Below, one piece after another: positions 54,378 through 63,345 of a stretch of 64,000 nt of DNA. Source of the DNA: an uncultured Spirochaetaceae bacterium. Its GTDB lineage: Bacteria; Spirochaetota; Spirochaetia; Sphaerochaetales; Sphaerochaetaceae. Numbering within the stretch: the first letter of the stretch is position 1; each line of letters starts with the position of its first letter. A program made the translations under genes and the position numbers. The stretch lies in NCBI GenBank assembly GCA_944389015.1, contig CALXKS010000065.1:1-64000 (forward strand), read 5' to 3'. Below the pieces are notes generated by a model. It saw only the letters and a list, made by a program, of their open reading frames with translations. It was not told the DNA's origin and made no database searches.

Positions 54378-55565
54378 TTAATCCCTCTGAAGTGCTTCCA
54401 TAGGTTCCAGTCTGGCAGCTTTTGCGGCTGGATACCAGCCGAAGAATATACCTATTGCAAGGGAGAAAGCGAGTGATACCAGAATAGCACCGGGAGAGAT
54501 ATGGAGCGGCCACCCCGCAATATTCACAGCAGCCATGCTCAGCACCGTTCCGATAATGAGACCGAGAAGCCCCCCAGATAAAGAGAGCGTCACAGATTCC
54601 ACCAGGAACTGGGATCGTATTGCCCCTGGGGTTGCTCCGAGGGCTTTCCTTATACCGATCTCCCCCGTTCTTTCCACAACGGAGACCAGCATTATGTTCA
54701 TTATCCCGATTCCTCCGACGACCAGGGATATGGCTGCGATGGCTGCAAGGAACATGGAGAATGTCGACATGACAGAGTCTGCCATCTCCTTTATCGTCGC
54801 GGGACTGAATATGCGATAGTAGTCAGAGCCTGCGATCTCATCAAGGTATTCCTCTATATCATCTGCAACATCCGTAGCATCATATCCCTCTGCGGTCTTG
54901 ACAACATATGTCCCGACCTGATCTGTCCTCCTGAAACGCTGGACATAGGTATTGTACGGAATGAAGAGCGTATAGTTGTACGAAGTACCCTGCGCCTCAT
55001 CCCTCTCTCTCAGCACTCCGATCACCTGGAAGCTCTTGGCCTGATGCCTGAATACCGAGATATACTTCCCTACCGGATTCTCTCCGGGAAAGAGCTCATC
55101 AGCAAGTTCCGGGCCGATGACAGCGACCTGTCTTCTGTTTATGTTGTCGATTGCAGAGAAGAAGGCACCATCATCAGCCTCCAGGGAGTTCGATGCGAAA
55201 TAATCAGATGTCACTCCCTGTATCATCACACCTTCTGAAATCTCCTGCCCGTTCCGGACATTCGCAGCAGATGAGACTACGGGAAGGACTTCGCGTATCC
55301 CATCGATCTCACTCATCAGACTGTAGGCGAACTCCTCTGTGAATATCATGGTCTCACGGGCTGCGCCTCTTGGCATGATGCTGATGGTATCAAGTCCTCC
55401 AACCTCAAATGAGCTTGACATGCTCTCTGTAACGCTCCTGCCGAGATTGAGGATAGCGACGACAGAGGCAACACCGATCATGATCCCTAGAAGGGAAAGG
55501 AATGTCCTGAGCCTGCTTCCCGCCATCGAGGCTATTGCCATCCTTATATTCTCACGCACCATCAT
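54378..55565 (-). CDS. MacB-like ABC permease (FtsX/MacB fold)
   Basis: The 395-residue permease has TM1 (about 18-40, LLGIMIGVASVVAILN), a periplasmic MacB_PCD domain (about 50-260), and three C-terminal TMs with ERTGEIGIRKALGATPGAIRSQF. It transmits ATPase motion to the periplasm to drive efflux with MacA and TolC. Start 55565 follows GGGAGGG; it overlaps the ATPase gene by 14 bp. ATPase and permease are separate polypeptides. Confidence 0.9.
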   Translation of the reverse strand: MMVRENIRMAIASMAGSRLRTFLSLLGIMIGVASVVAILNLGRSVTESMSSSFEVGGLDTISIMPRGAARETMIFTEEFAYSLMSEIDGIREVLPVVSSAANVRNGQEISEGVMIQGVTSDYFASNSLEADDGAFFSAIDNINRRQVAVIGPELADELFPGENPVGKYISVFRHQAKSFQVIGVLRERDEAQGTSYNYTLFIPYNTYVQRFRRTDQVGTYVVKTAEGYDATDVADDIEEYLDEIAGSDYYRIFSPATIKEMADSVMSTFSMFLAAIAAISLVVGGIGIMNIMLVSVVERTGEIGIRKALGATPGAIRSQFLVESVTLSLSGGLLGLIIGTVLSMAAVNIAGWPLHISPGAILVSLAFSLAIGIFFGWYPAAKAARLEPMEALQRD

Positions 55566-56232
55566 CAGCGACCCTCCCATCCTTTATCGGGATAATCCTG
55601 CCGCACTCAGAAGCGAGGGAAGCATCATGCGTGACAAAGACAATCGTATGCCCTTCCTCATTCAGCGCATGGAAAAGATCCATGACCTCATGGCCTGTCA
55701 CTGAATCAAGAGCTCCTGTAGGTTCATCGGCAAGAAGGATTGCAGGATCATTGACCAAAGCCCTCGCGATGGCAACGCGCTGCTTCTGCCCTCCCGATAG
55801 CTCAGAAGGCCTATGGAGCATTCTATCCTTGAGCCCGACACGCTCGAGCATCGCCTCCGCCCTTTCCCTCCGTTCCTTCTGTGGAAGCCCGGCATACAGG
55901 AGAGGAAGTGCGGCATTATCAAGGGCATTGAGCTTCGGAAGCAATGAGAAATGCTGGAATACAAAGCCGATCTTCCTGTTTCTGATATATGCAAGCTCCT
56001 CCTCATCCATGCCGCTTGTATCCTCGCCATCGATCAGGATTGTTCCGGCAGTCGGTACATCCAGACACCCGATAAGCGACATAAGGGTGGATTTACCCGA
56101 TCCGGAAGGACCCATTATCGCAGTGAATGACGTGCTTTCTATCTCAAGGGAAATGCCATCAAGGGCTTTTACGATGGTATCACCGACAGTATATATCCTG
56201 GATACATCCCTCATCTCAATCGCAGTCTTCAC
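55552..56232 (-). CDS. MacB/LolD-like ABC ATPase
   Basis: The 226-residue ATPase has Walker A GPSGSGKST, signature LSGGQ, Walker B ILLADEPTGALD and H-loop VTHD. It is the nucleotide-binding half of the efflux system. The start is GTG at 56232, overlapping the adaptor stop by 4 nt with GGGAGG upstream; an ATG six codons in is the alternative. Confidence 0.92.
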   Translation of the reverse strand: MKTAIEMRDVSRIYTVGDTIVKALDGISLEIESTSFTAIMGPSGSGKSTLMSLIGCLDVPTAGTILIDGEDTSGMDEEELAYIRNRKIGFVFQHFSLLPKLNALDNAALPLLYAGLPQKERRERAEAMLERVGLKDRMLHRPSELSGGQKQRVAIARALVNDPAILLADEPTGALDSVTGHEVMDLFHALNEEGHTIVFVTHDASLASECGRIIPIKDGRVADDGA

Positions 56233-57251
56233 CTAGGGCCTCCCGGAGGCGCGGGAGGAGCATCCATCATCATGCTTCTGCCGGAGGATCTCACGATAAG
56301 GACATCACCTTCGCTCACATCCCCGGAAAGAAGCTCTGAAAGCCCCTCTCCCAGATACTTCGTCCTTATGGATACAGTCTCTGTACTGCCATCAGCCCTC
56401 TTCACATCAACGGTCTCTGAACCACCACGGCCCCTTGTTATCGCATTCTGGGGAATGAGAAGCATGGAGACCTCGCTCTCCGCAGCCATCGTTCCCTCGA
56501 ATGTGAAGCCCGGCATTATCGCAGCAGGAGGATCCTCAATAAGCAGCTCAACATCAACAACACCTATACCCTGATCCGTATAACGTCCAAGCATCGGAAT
56601 ATATGAGACAAAGGCATGGACGGTCTCTTCCGGGCATGATTCGAATACAAGCTCCGCATCCTGGCCCTCTGTCACATACTGCATATCGATCTCATCAACC
56701 TCCACAACAGCCTTGAGCTTGGACCGGTCAACAACGGTTATGACCTCATCCCCGCCTTCGAAGAAATCACCTTCGTCCACATCGACAGATGCGACCTCTC
56801 CATCGAATGGTGCTACGATATTCGTATACTCCAGGGAGTTCTCGGCATTGGTCTCCTTCAGCCTGAGAAGCCTGAGATCCCGCTCAGAGCCGGAAAGCTC
56901 CGCCTCTTCTATCTGATCCCTTATCTCCTGAAGCGATGCAAGCTGCTGGGTATTGTCTATTGAGGCAAGTCTCTGACCTTTGACGACATGATCCCCTTCT
57001 TCCACGAAGACACCGGTAACAGCTCCGGTGGATCTGAATCTGAGCGTCTGGCTGTCATAAGGCTCGACATATCCTGAGATATCGATGATCTGCGTATATG
57101 TATTGGATGTCACGACAGCTTCACGTACTGCCGCAGCAGGCATTTCCTCCGTTCTATCTCCAAGAAGAAGGAATCCGACGGCAGCCAGCGCTGCAATAGC
57201 TATTATCGCAATCAGATATCTTCGTATTTTCTTTCTGTTCTTCCTGACCAT
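56229..57251 (-). CDS. MacA/HlyD-like periplasmic adaptor
   Basis: The 340-residue membrane-fusion protein has an N-terminal TM anchor (about 12-30), a lipoyl half-motif VFVEEGDHVVKGQRLASID, a short helical hairpin (about 95-140), the second lipoyl half APFDGEVASVDVDEGDF, a beta-barrel and a Pro/Gly-rich end. It bridges the permease and the outer-membrane channel. The hairpin is shorter than in MacA of Gram-negatives. Confidence 0.9.
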   Translation of the reverse strand: MVRKNRKKIRRYLIAIIAIAALAAVGFLLLGDRTEEMPAAAVREAVVTSNTYTQIIDISGYVEPYDSQTLRFRSTGAVTGVFVEEGDHVVKGQRLASIDNTQQLASLQEIRDQIEEAELSGSERDLRLLRLKETNAENSLEYTNIVAPFDGEVASVDVDEGDFFEGGDEVITVVDRSKLKAVVEVDEIDMQYVTEGQDAELVFESCPEETVHAFVSYIPMLGRYTDQGIGVVDVELLIEDPPAAIMPGFTFEGTMAAESEVSMLLIPQNAITRGRGGSETVDVKRADGSTETVSIRTKYLGEGLSELLSGDVSEGDVLIVRSSGRSMMMDAPPAPPGGPR

Positions 57252-57259
57252 ATTCTTTC

Positions 57260-58669
57260 CTAAAGAATAAGAGCTTCAGCATCGGCCTGAAGGGAAAGCC
57301 CCTGGAGAAGGAGGATATCATGATCGAAATCAAGGAGATGGAGCTCCATCTCGGCATCATGGACATCCTCTGCGGCAACAAGTCCTCTTTCATGCTTCAC
57401 CAAGGCCATCTCATAAAGCGATCTCTTATAGCTTACCTCTGCTTCCAGCTCCGCTCTCTCCCTCTCCCAGGAAAGCATTCTTCCCCAGAGGTCCTCCCTG
57501 CTATCCTCAAATGAACGAAGAGCATCACGATAATCATCTTCCTTGATCCTGGCCTCATTCCGGAGGGATCTGAGCCGCAGATCATCGCTTTCCGATGTCC
57601 CGCTTCTCCATGAAGCATAGAGCGCAAGGGAAGGAGTGAATCCGAAATCATGATCCCAGGTTCCGCCGCCCGTGGCAGACAAGGACCAGTCATTACCTTC
57701 CCATCCGACAGTGCCACCGAGCTTCAATGCATCCTCCCTCGTTCCCGTCAGGGGATAGAGTCCTTCAGCTATCTCCGCGCTTCCACCAGCCTCTCCCCCT
57801 ATAGTTAGCTTCCTCGGATTCTGTTGAGACTCCTCAAGAAGCACATTCTCCTCTGCGATAAGCATCTCCACTTCCGCCTCATTCACGGTAGAAGAAGAGA
57901 TAACAGATAGGATTTCAGGGAAGACAGGCTCCGGGATATCCGTTAGACCATCCCATGAAAGCCCGGTAAGAGCCGAATACCGGAGCAGGAGCTCCTCCCT
58001 CTCCCTCTCGGAGATCCTGAGAGAATCCTCGCTTCTCTTCCTCTCGAGCATAAGCTCCTGATAAAGAAGAGAGCCCTCTGTGGTTATTCCCAGAGAGATT
58101 GAATCCGAGATATCCCTGTCTATATCCTTCAGCATCTCCCTGCTCTCCTCGATGCTCTTCTCATTTGAAAGGATCTCAATCATCAATGAAATGGTATTCT
58201 GCCTGATTGAGAGCTTTCCCGTCCCATACTGCCTTCCACCAGACATCCGGAGAGCCTCTGTCTGGAGATCCTTCAGCTTCTCGTCATCATGGCCCCAGTC
58301 AAATGTATGGCTGATGGAGAGAGACGGAGAGATGACTGCACCTCTTCCATCGTATCGTATTCCAGATGGAACAGAAGCTGAGATGGTCGTATCGTCATCA
58401 GGAAGCACAACGCCGAATGACAGCTCATTTATACGAAGTATTCCATCATCCATATCGGCAAGGGGATCCGCAGCAAATGAAACTGAGTAATCAACGGTAT
58501 CATCAAGCTCTGATTCGGCTATCGATATGAGGCCGGCTTCATATGACAGTTCAAGACCTGCTGCATCCTGACTCTCATTCTCCATTACAGCCATTATCCC
58601 ATCATAGGATGCGGAATATGCTGAACTGGGGATGATAAGAAAGAATAATGCAATGAAAAGCCGTACCAT
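57260..58669 (-). CDS. TolC-like outer-membrane efflux protein
   Basis: The 469-residue protein has a cleavable signal peptide (IIPSSAYSA) and two repeats of long helices around beta segments, as in TolC. The second repeat has ARIKEDDYRDALRSFEDSRED and YKRSLYEMALVKHERGL. It would be the outer-membrane duct for the MacAB-like pump. First gene of the four-gene operon; no SD, TATTAT ends 7 nt before the ATG. Confidence 0.8.
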   Translation of the reverse strand: MVRLFIALFFLIIPSSAYSASYDGIMAVMENESQDAAGLELSYEAGLISIAESELDDTVDYSVSFAADPLADMDDGILRINELSFGVVLPDDDTTISASVPSGIRYDGRGAVISPSLSISHTFDWGHDDEKLKDLQTEALRMSGGRQYGTGKLSIRQNTISLMIEILSNEKSIEESREMLKDIDRDISDSISLGITTEGSLLYQELMLERKRSEDSLRISEREREELLLRYSALTGLSWDGLTDIPEPVFPEILSVISSSTVNEAEVEMLIAEENVLLEESQQNPRKLTIGGEAGGSAEIAEGLYPLTGTREDALKLGGTVGWEGNDWSLSATGGGTWDHDFGFTPSLALYASWRSGTSESDDLRLRSLRNEARIKEDDYRDALRSFEDSREDLWGRMLSWERERAELEAEVSYKRSLYEMALVKHERGLVAAEDVHDAEMELHLLDFDHDILLLQGLSLQADAEALIL

Positions 58670-58676
58670 AACCTAG

Positions 58677-58682
58677 ATAATA
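58677..58682 (-). promoter_or_regulatory. -10 box before the TolC-like gene
   Basis: Minus-strand TATTAT, seven bases, then ATG 58669; TTGTTC lies 17 nt further upstream. Confidence 0.4.
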
Positions 58683-58747
58683 TATTGAAAAAGCATACAG
58701 AACAAAGAGCCAAACCCGGAAAGAGGCATGAAAGCTTTCCTGCACAG

Positions 58748-60547
58748 TCAACTTTGCAGCTTCTCTGCCCTCGCATCTGCCCGTTCTACCATCGACCGCT
58801 GCCAGGAAAGCAGTCTGTCATGCTCCCCGATTCCAGAACCCTTCACATTCACCATGATGCGGCATACAGGCTCTGTCCGTGATCTGCTGAGCCAGAGATA
58901 GGCAATGGCTTCTCCTTCCCCGTCAATGAACTGCACTTTGTATCCGCCAGATGATGGATACGGCCGATGCTCAGGTCCCATTCCAGTATATTCATCGGCT
59001 CCTTCATACTGCTTGATTTCATATGAAACTGCATCTGATGCCATATTCCCGCTGATTTCCGATGAGAGAATCTTCTCATACTCTGCCTTCAGAGCATCGA
59101 AATCCCTGCTCCTGATCTTCATTACAGCAGCCTTTGAGAATGATGGAGTCATATGATACCGGGGGAATGCGGAGACGAGCCTATCTATAGATACTCCATC
59201 GCCTTCTTCCTTTCCAAGTGCTTTCATGAGATTGCCATAAACACCCGGCACTGACCACAGCTTCGATATGGTCATAACGGAATTCATGGGATCGCGGACC
59301 TTCGAAGGATATGCTATTATGCCTCCGTTGCTGCCCTCTCCGCAGACTGGGACGATATATCCCCGGCTTCTGAGGTTCTCTGACAGCGATACGACATTTG
59401 CCTCTCCTATATCGGAACGGAAGACCTCTACGCCTATTCTTGAGGCGATATCATCGACAAGCAGCGATGTAGATCCATTCACAGCAATGGCAATGGGACT
59501 GCCAGGGTTCAGCATCGCTGCATGGACAAGATCGATTGACGAAACAAGAGCGAATACACGCTGCGCATCGAGGATCTCAGCATTCCCATTATCCGCTATG
59601 TATACGAAATTGCCTCTGTCACCGTCATTATCGGGCATATAACCGAGAATAAAAGAGGGATCCTTTACATGGATATCCTCCAGGACAGCCCTCGCAGTCT
59701 CAAGATTCTCGCCTTCAGGGACGATTCCATGGGCAATCTGTCCCGGGATACCATTCATCTCCCAGATGCCGCAGCCATGCCTCCTGAGAAATGGGATATC
59801 AATCGAAGAAGAGCGTGCAGAGCCATTGAAATCAATGACAATGCCGAATGGCATGATGAAGTCCTCATCAGCATGGGCTGTCTTCATCACGAAGTCCTCA
59901 TAATACCGCAACGCATCCTTCTTTACGCTGCCATGCCTGGAAAGCACGCTCTGGTAATCATCCTCAGTGATGGATGAGGAGAGCTTTCCCATACGCTCTG
60001 CAAGTCCATCCTGTCCCACAGCTTCAAGGAAGAGTCTCTTCACCTTCTCAGCCTCCGCTCCGGGAAGAACACCGCCATCGATACCGAACTTGAATCCGTT
60101 ATGGCCGATGGGATTATGGGAAGCGGAAATATACAGGAAGCCATCGTATCCTGCATTGGAGAAGGCCATGATCTCCGGTGCAGAAGCCATGCCGAGAAGC
60201 GATACATCCGCGCCCAGGGCAATCATGATCCTGACAGCAATGGAGGTGAGGATACGCCCTGTCGGTCTGGCATCGGAACCAATGATGATCCTCGCTTCCC
60301 TTTTGCCCAGATACCTGAAGAATGCCTCTGCTGCAGCAGCGGCAAGCACTGCATCCTCATCCTTTATGTAATTGCTGTGATCCTCCTCTCCGCCGCCAGG
60401 AGCGAATACAGCCCTCCACCCTGAAACAGAGAGAATGTATCCGGAAAGTGCCCCCTGAATAGCATCGGAGGAAACATCAATTCCCTTCAGCGGATCCTCT
60501 GAGCTATCTGCGATGAAAAGTCCTGTATTCTCATCAAAGTACTTCAA
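58748..60547 (-). CDS. Phosphohexomutase (phosphogluco-/phosphomannomutase family)
   Basis: The 599-residue alpha-D-phosphohexomutase has the phosphoserine loop YISASHNPIGHNGFKFG, the metal loop DNDGDRGN and a C-terminal phosphate-binding region with SRSRTEP. It moves phosphate between C1 and C6 of a hexose. The preceding sugar 1-kinase, which it overlaps by ATGA, makes a sugar-1-phosphate, so the two plausibly work in series. Confidence 0.9.
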   Translation of the reverse strand: MKYFDENTGLFIADSSEDPLKGIDVSSDAIQGALSGYILSVSGWRAVFAPGGGEEDHSNYIKDEDAVLAAAAAEAFFRYLGKREARIIIGSDARPTGRILTSIAVRIMIALGADVSLLGMASAPEIMAFSNAGYDGFLYISASHNPIGHNGFKFGIDGGVLPGAEAEKVKRLFLEAVGQDGLAERMGKLSSSITEDDYQSVLSRHGSVKKDALRYYEDFVMKTAHADEDFIMPFGIVIDFNGSARSSSIDIPFLRRHGCGIWEMNGIPGQIAHGIVPEGENLETARAVLEDIHVKDPSFILGYMPDNDGDRGNFVYIADNGNAEILDAQRVFALVSSIDLVHAAMLNPGSPIAIAVNGSTSLLVDDIASRIGVEVFRSDIGEANVVSLSENLRSRGYIVPVCGEGSNGGIIAYPSKVRDPMNSVMTISKLWSVPGVYGNLMKALGKEEGDGVSIDRLVSAFPRYHMTPSFSKAAVMKIRSRDFDALKAEYEKILSSEISGNMASDAVSYEIKQYEGADEYTGMGPEHRPYPSSGGYKVQFIDGEGEAIAYLWLSRSRTEPVCRIMVNVKGSGIGEHDRLLSWQRSMVERADARAEKLQS

Positions 60548-61563
60548 GACTGACCTCCGAGATAATCATCCATCTCCATTATAAGATGGATCTGGTTTCT
60601 GGCTCTTACCAGATTATGATGGGCATATTCAGTTCTATAATATACATCACCATTGATATAATCAGTCAGGAATCGCAGGGCCATGATGAATGTGATAGTA
60701 CGTCCAGACTCTGCAAAAAGATCCTTCTCCATAGGGGTCAGCATATCATTCCCCTCGATATACCCATCCCTCATCGCCTCAAAGAACTCTTCCGAGAAAT
60801 GCACCTTATCAAGATCCTCCTCATCCTCTGCCGCCGTTGAGCACCCGGTCCTGATCATATCGCCGGTATCGAACAGCAGCGTACCAGGCATGACCGTATC
60901 GAGATCGATGAATGTTATGTACTCCCCTGTTCTCCTATCAAACAGAACATTTGAGAGCTTGGTGTCATTATGCGTTACACGTCTTGGCAGGAGACCATCA
61001 GCATACATATGGGAGAGCCTGGAGGCCCTTTCACGTCCGCTCATCATGAAGCAGACTTCATCGCGGACAGATGAGAGCCGCCCCGCTCTGTCCTCCCTGA
61101 TCGCATCCTCGAGCTGGGAAAAACGGTAGTCCATATCATGAAAGCGAGGTATTGTCTCACAGAGAGCTGAGGCATCGAGTCCGGAAAGAACAGTATGGAA
61201 ACTCCTCAGGGCCCGGCCCATCCGTCCTGCCATATCAGCAGAAACAATACGCTCATAGCTTATGGAATCCCCGATGAAATTATACATGCGCCATACGCCA
61301 TTGCTGCAGGAATAGCAAAGGCCGCCTTCTGCTGTCCGTATCAGGCGAAGGACAGGGATTCTTTCAAGGACTCTCGCTATATTCTCCATCACAGCATATG
61401 GATCTGTGAATACCGAAGTGTTTATCCGCTGTAGCAGAAAGCTCTCTTCTGCGGTATCAACTCTATATGTAGCATTGATATGTCCCGATGATATCTCGGA
61501 AATCCCATTGATATCATCAAGCCCGAAACACGAAGCTATAAGCTTTATGTCAGAATCTTTCAC
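60544..61563 (-). CDS. NahK-like N-acetylhexosamine 1-kinase (APH fold)
   Basis: The 339-residue APH-type kinase has ISSGHINATYRV, the catalytic loop VTHNDTKLSNVLFD and the metal segment FIDLDTVMPGTLLFDTGDMIRTG, closely the NahK pattern. It would phosphorylate GlcNAc, GalNAc or a related sugar at C1. The start is GTG at 61563, six bases after TGG-TATAAT, with no SD. Confidence 0.85.
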   Translation of the reverse strand: MKDSDIKLIASCFGLDDINGISEISSGHINATYRVDTAEESFLLQRINTSVFTDPYAVMENIARVLERIPVLRLIRTAEGGLCYSCSNGVWRMYNFIGDSISYERIVSADMAGRMGRALRSFHTVLSGLDASALCETIPRFHDMDYRFSQLEDAIREDRAGRLSSVRDEVCFMMSGRERASRLSHMYADGLLPRRVTHNDTKLSNVLFDRRTGEYITFIDLDTVMPGTLLFDTGDMIRTGCSTAAEDEEDLDKVHFSEEFFEAMRDGYIEGNDMLTPMEKDLFAESGRTITFIMALRFLTDYINGDVYYRTEYAHHNLVRARNQIHLIMEMDDYLGGQS

Positions 61564-61569
61564 GGCAGT

Positions 61570-61578
61570 ATTATACCA
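61570..61578 (-). promoter_or_regulatory. Extended -10 before the NahK-like gene
   Basis: Minus-strand TGG-TATAAT, six bases, then GTG 61563. The -35 is poor, as expected for an extended -10. Confidence 0.6.
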
Positions 61579-61641
61579 TTTTCATATGCAAACTCCCTCC
61601 GGAAAATCCAGGAGGGAGATATCATCAATCGAACCTGATGA

Positions 61642-63345
61642 TCACAGCTGAAGCAGTGCCCCGATATCAAGCTCTGCCATGATAGCAGGCATTGAGCAGC
61701 CCCAGGACTCAAGAACCTGAGGATGCGTCTCTCCGAAAATGCCAACTGTCTTGCCACCGACAATCACGAGAGCAGCGCGTCCAGGGATGAATCTTGGATC
61801 ATCCTTTGCCTCCTGAAGTGTATAATCCTTTCGCAGGAAGTACATCAGCGTATTGATATAAGATGCAGCTTCGTTGTATCCGATCTTCGCATCTGAGGAG
61901 AAGAACCCCAGGCTGTCCTTAGTGACAGTTCCGCTGTTATCGCTATCATCGCGCACTGTGATCTTTCCGATTTCGAAGATGTTATGAGGATAGACAGCAT
62001 GGCCGGATACTGATTCACTCTCCAAGAGGCAAGGAAGGACCGAAGGTCTTATCACCTCATAGTTCTCACTCATCGGATTGGCGATGAATACAGCGTTCTC
62101 ATCGCTTACATGCATATTCTCGATGTACTCCTTCCTCGATCCGAGATAGTTGTACATCATCTCCTGGAATCCAAGTCCGACAAGGATCTCCTTGACCTTT
62201 CTAGAGAACTCCTCAACCGGCGAAAGACGTCCGATCGTGAAGTCCGACGGCATGACAGGCTCGAAGTTCTGGAGGCCATGGCCGATCATCACATCCTCCG
62301 CGATGTCCACCTCATGAAGGAAGTCATTGCGGTACTCAGGAACCCTGATCGTAACGCCATCCCCATCCTTTCTGGCCCTCACTCCCATTCTCCCAAGGGC
62401 CTTGATCTCCTCATCTGCCGTAAGGGAAAGCCCAAGCTTCTTCGCAATAAGCTCCGATGATGCATGCACTTCCTTCTGGAAGTAGTATGGCACTGTGATT
62501 TCCTTTCCATAAGGCGTCTCTTTTGCAAAACGCACCTTCACAGGAAGAATCTCGAATCCCATATCCGCCATATCGCACGCCATGATCGATGAAGCAAGAA
62601 GAAGGTCATCGAGTATAGGACCTGAGAACTCAAGGAAGAAATCGGAATCCCCCACCTCAACAGCACCAATGCGCGCGCTGTTTATGACAGGAGGGAACGA
62701 GAGAGTATCGCCATTGTCGTCATAAAGATACGGGAAGCGGGGGAATGATGAGACAATATGACCATAATCCCTGCCCTTCGGATGCTTTGTCAGTATCTCT
62801 CTGAGCGAGAGCTCCTCTGTCATCCCAAGCGGCACGAACTTCGTCGCATCAGGATCGACTGCAGCATAATGCACAGGATACTTGATGAGGTTCGAACGAT
62901 AAATGCCCATAGCGATCGTCTTCCTCTTCCTGCCGAAATTCGAGCATAGCTTCTCCTGGCTCTGGATGAGATTCACAAGAAGCTCATCATCGACCTTCTT
63001 CCCCTTAGCGGCAAAGCCCACGGAGTAGTCACGGATGCCGATTGCAGACTCATCATCTATAACCATCCTGCCATCGGATGGCTTCTCATCATCTGCGGTG
63101 GAGAAGAACCCATACTCAGGGATCTTCTCATTCTGGTAGCACTTCAGAGCTCTGGCAACACCTGCTGTCGACCAGAGATCAGGCCTATTGGTATCATTGA
63201 GCTCAATCTTTATGGTATGGGTCTCTGTATCATGGCCATCGAGCTCTGCCTTGGCAACAGGGAAGATATCCACAAGCTCATCATCGGTCATCCTCTTTCC
63301 CAGAAGAGAGAAGAATATATTCTCAGGTGCTTCAATCTTAGGCAT
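61642..63345 (-). CDS. pheT: Phenylalanyl-tRNA synthetase beta subunit, archaeal type
   Basis: The 567-residue protein has a B3/4-like editing domain, B5 with NDTNRPDLWSTAGVARAL near the start and a catalytic-like domain near the end. It lacks the N-terminal tRNA-binding OB domain and the C-terminal anticodon domain of the roughly 800-residue bacterial form. This short form is typical of archaea, eukaryotes and spirochaetes. Its start overlaps the pheS stop by one base. Confidence 0.93.
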   Translation of the reverse strand: MPKIEAPENIFFSLLGKRMTDDELVDIFPVAKAELDGHDTETHTIKIELNDTNRPDLWSTAGVARALKCYQNEKIPEYGFFSTADDEKPSDGRMVIDDESAIGIRDYSVGFAAKGKKVDDELLVNLIQSQEKLCSNFGRKRKTIAMGIYRSNLIKYPVHYAAVDPDATKFVPLGMTEELSLREILTKHPKGRDYGHIVSSFPRFPYLYDDNGDTLSFPPVINSARIGAVEVGDSDFFLEFSGPILDDLLLASSIMACDMADMGFEILPVKVRFAKETPYGKEITVPYYFQKEVHASSELIAKKLGLSLTADEEIKALGRMGVRARKDGDGVTIRVPEYRNDFLHEVDIAEDVMIGHGLQNFEPVMPSDFTIGRLSPVEEFSRKVKEILVGLGFQEMMYNYLGSRKEYIENMHVSDENAVFIANPMSENYEVIRPSVLPCLLESESVSGHAVYPHNIFEIGKITVRDDSDNSGTVTKDSLGFFSSDAKIGYNEAASYINTLMYFLRKDYTLQEAKDDPRFIPGRAALVIVGGKTVGIFGETHPQVLESWGCSMPAIMAELDIGALLQL

